Assembly: GCA_023380955.1 (NCBI GenBank) | Contig: JAMCTB010000125.1 | Span: forward strand, 1 to 16,380 | DNA: 16,380 nt | Direction: 5' to 3' | Source: Chloroflexota bacterium | Lineage (GTDB): Bacteria; Chloroflexota; UBA6077 | In this document: positions 15,316 to 16,380 of the stretch, one piece after another | Numbering within the stretch: position 1 is the first letter of the stretch | Layout of the letters: each line of letters begins with the position of its first letter | Made by a program: the position numbers and the translations under genes | Notes under the pieces: generated by a model | What the model was told of the DNA's origin: nothing | What the model saw: the letters and a program-made list of their open reading frames with translations, nothing else | Databases searched by the model: none

Positions 15316-15970
15316 AGGGATCTCCTTCCGGGTGGAACAGGGGGAGATCGTGGCGCTGATCGGGGCCAACGGGGCGGGCAAGAGCACCACGCTTCGGACC
15401 CTCTCGGGTCTGCTCAGGCCGTGGAAGGGGCGGATCCTGCTGGACGGCAGGGAGATCCAGGGATCCCGGCCGTGGGACATAGCGCGGATGGGGATAGCCC
15501 AGTGTCCCGAGGGGCGGCAGATCTTCACCAGGATGACGGTGGAGGAGAACCTGAGGATCGGGCAGTACCCGCAGCGTGGGAAGACGAAGTTTGAAGAAGA
15601 GGCCGAGCGGGTGACGGCGCTGTTTCCCCGGCTTCGGGAGCGGTGGAAGCAGGTGGGGCAGACCCTGTCGGGTGGGGAGCAGCAGATGCTGGCGATCGCC
15701 CGGGTGATGATGAGCCGGCCGAGGCTGCTGCTGCTGGACGAGCCATCCTTGGGTTTGGCGCCGATCGTAGTGGAGCGGATCTTCGAGACGATCGACGAGA
15801 TCAACGCCCAAGGGACGACGATCCTGCTGGTGGAGCAGAACGCGCAGCTGGCGCTGGCGATGGCGGATCGGGCCTACGTGCTGGAGACCGGGCGGATCGT
15901 GCTGGAGGGGACCGGGGAGGAGCTGCTGGAGAACCCAGCCGTCCGAAAGGCCTACCTGGGCATCTCGTAG
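15263..15970 (+). CDS. livF: Branched-chain amino acid ABC transporter ATP-binding protein LivF
   Basis: This is the partner ATPase of LivG and the last gene of the operon. The 235 residues hold Walker A GANGAGKST (34-42), Gln-loop region CPEGRQIFTRMTVEENL (81-97), signature LSGGEQQMLAIARVMM (135-150), Walker B LLLLDEPSLGLAP (155-167), and the LivF-specific VEQN with Gln192 as switch residue. The start is TTG at 15263, inside livG in another frame. It is chosen because LVVDDVATKYGQIAALKGIS aligns from the first residue with the LivF N-terminus and GAGGGAG lies upstream. ATG or GTG starts further in would remove strand 1. A stable inverted repeat with TTTT follows the gene. Confidence 0.94.
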   Translation: MLVVDDVATKYGQIAALKGISFRVEQGEIVALIGANGAGKSTTLRTLSGLLRPWKGRILLDGREIQGSRPWDIARMGIAQCPEGRQIFTRMTVEENLRIGQYPQRGKTKFEEEAERVTALFPRLRERWKQVGQTLSGGEQQMLAIARVMMSRPRLLLLDEPSLGLAPIVVERIFETIDEINAQGTTILLVEQNAQLALAMADRAYVLETGRIVLEGTGEELLENPAVRKAYLGIS

Positions 15971-15984
15971 ATAGAACAGTTGCA

Positions 15985-16053
15985 CCACGGAGACACGGAG
16001 GGCACGGAGAGATAGAATGGCCTCACCTCCGTGCTCTCCGTGTCTGTGGTTTT
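15985..16053 (+). terminator. Long inverted repeat with T-run after livF (family F)
   Basis: The arms at 15985-16009 and 16027-16049, built on CACGGAGACACGGAGGGCAC, pair over about 22 bp with one mismatch and a two-base bulge around a 17-base loop. TTTT (16050-16053) follows. It starts 14 bases after the livF stop and would end the liv transcript. The arm sequence is of a dispersed-repeat kind, so it may be a repeat acting as terminator. Confidence 0.7.
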
Positions 16054-16057
16054 CCAG

Positions 16058-16380
16058 TCGATCGTCGTGCAGATGGCCGAGCTGGTGGAGGGCAGGGAGC
16101 GGCATCCAGCGGTGGAGGTGATGGTGACCACCAGCCGCTTCGTGCGCGACCTGGTGCAGAAGGCCCCCTACTGGCCGGAGCTGGAGCGCTTCGGGGTGCG
16201 AGTCATGGTGGACAGCTGCATCCTGCACATGCCCGTGCTCCGTCCCGAGGCTCGGGTCCTGATGACCAACTCCGGCAAGTATGCCTACTACATCCCCGGC
16301 CTGCTGGGTCGCCAGGTGGCCTTCGGCAGCCTGGTCGATTGCGTCCGGTCGGCCGTGCTGGGGCGGGTTTACCGCTCGGT
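16058..16380 (+). pseudogene. Aconitase X (AcnX, former DUF521) C-terminal fragment; N-terminal part missing
   Basis: The frame reads IVVQMAELVEGRERHP, then VEVMVTTSRFVRDLV, VRVMVDSCILHMPVL, RVLMTNSGKYAYYIPGLLG and RQVAFGSLVDCVRSAVLGRV. These are the last conserved blocks of the AcnX large domain, including a Cys thought to bind the iron-sulfur cluster (DSC) and the TNSGK substrate loop. AcnX enzymes are dehydratases: cis-3-hydroxy-L-proline dehydratase in bacteria, phosphomevalonate dehydratase in archaea. Only about 107 residues are visible, and about 270 that should precede them are absent. Recognisable homology begins around 16061, just after an inverted repeat, and an in-frame TAG lies at about 16014. 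An ATG at 16073 could allow translation of a fragment. It is either a decayed gene or the product of a rearrangement or assembly join. The 3' end runs to the window edge. Confidence 0.7.

Overview
The window is high-GC, gene-dense bacterial DNA. It most resembles a member of the Chloroflexota, probably from an uncultured lineage. This is inferred from three things: the DnaA N-terminal half, the kind of glycosyltransferases and rfaE2 gene present, and the many short palindromic or MITE-like repeats at gene borders. No rRNA, tRNA, CRISPR array, transposase or phage gene was seen. The phylum call is an inference, not a measurement.

Layout from left to right. (1) Minus strand, 1-3067: the 5' part of dnaA running off the left edge, then a two-gene glycosyltransferase operon (a GT4-type enzyme behind a GT2 polyprenyl-phosphate-type enzyme). 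(2) Plus strand, 3371-6407: a methyl-accepting chemotaxis protein with no extracellular sensor domain, an RfaE2-type heptose-1-phosphate adenylyltransferase, and a small unrecognised alpha/beta protein. (3) Minus strand, 6524-9868: a proline dehydrogenase and a large fusion protein made of a four-cluster ferredoxin joined to a tungsten-type aldehyde ferredoxin oxidoreductase (AOR). (4) Plus strand, 10123-15970: a GntR/FCD regulator divergent from the AOR gene, followed by a complete branched-chain amino acid ABC transporter operon in the order livK-livH-livM-livG-livF. (5) From about 16061 to the right edge: the C-terminal part of an aconitase X protein whose N-terminal part is absent.

The right two-thirds reads as an amino-acid uptake and oxidation neighbourhood. 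Liv would import branched-chain or related amino acids. Proline dehydrogenase oxidises proline. AOR would oxidise aldehydes, such as those formed from 2-oxo acids, and pass electrons to ferredoxin. AcnX in bacteria is known as a cis-3-hydroxyproline dehydratase. The GntR regulator faces the AOR gene across a 254-bp region that carries two well-formed sigma70-type promoters, both TTGACA with 17-bp spacers, pointing in opposite directions. The shared physiology is an inference from gene proximity.

The most unusual signals concern repeats that have entered or touch coding sequence. A 28-bp perfect palindrome encodes nine residues exactly at the linker of the ferredoxin-AOR fusion. A repeat supplies the last 60 codons of the chemotaxis protein. 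A two-copy MITE-like repeat supplies the stop codon of the GT4 gene. A heptad-repeat hairpin sits between livK and livH and runs into the livH ribosome binding site. An inverted repeat abuts the broken end of acnX. The left edge of dnaA also departs from the family consensus at a 17-bp sequence that recurs at 3260.
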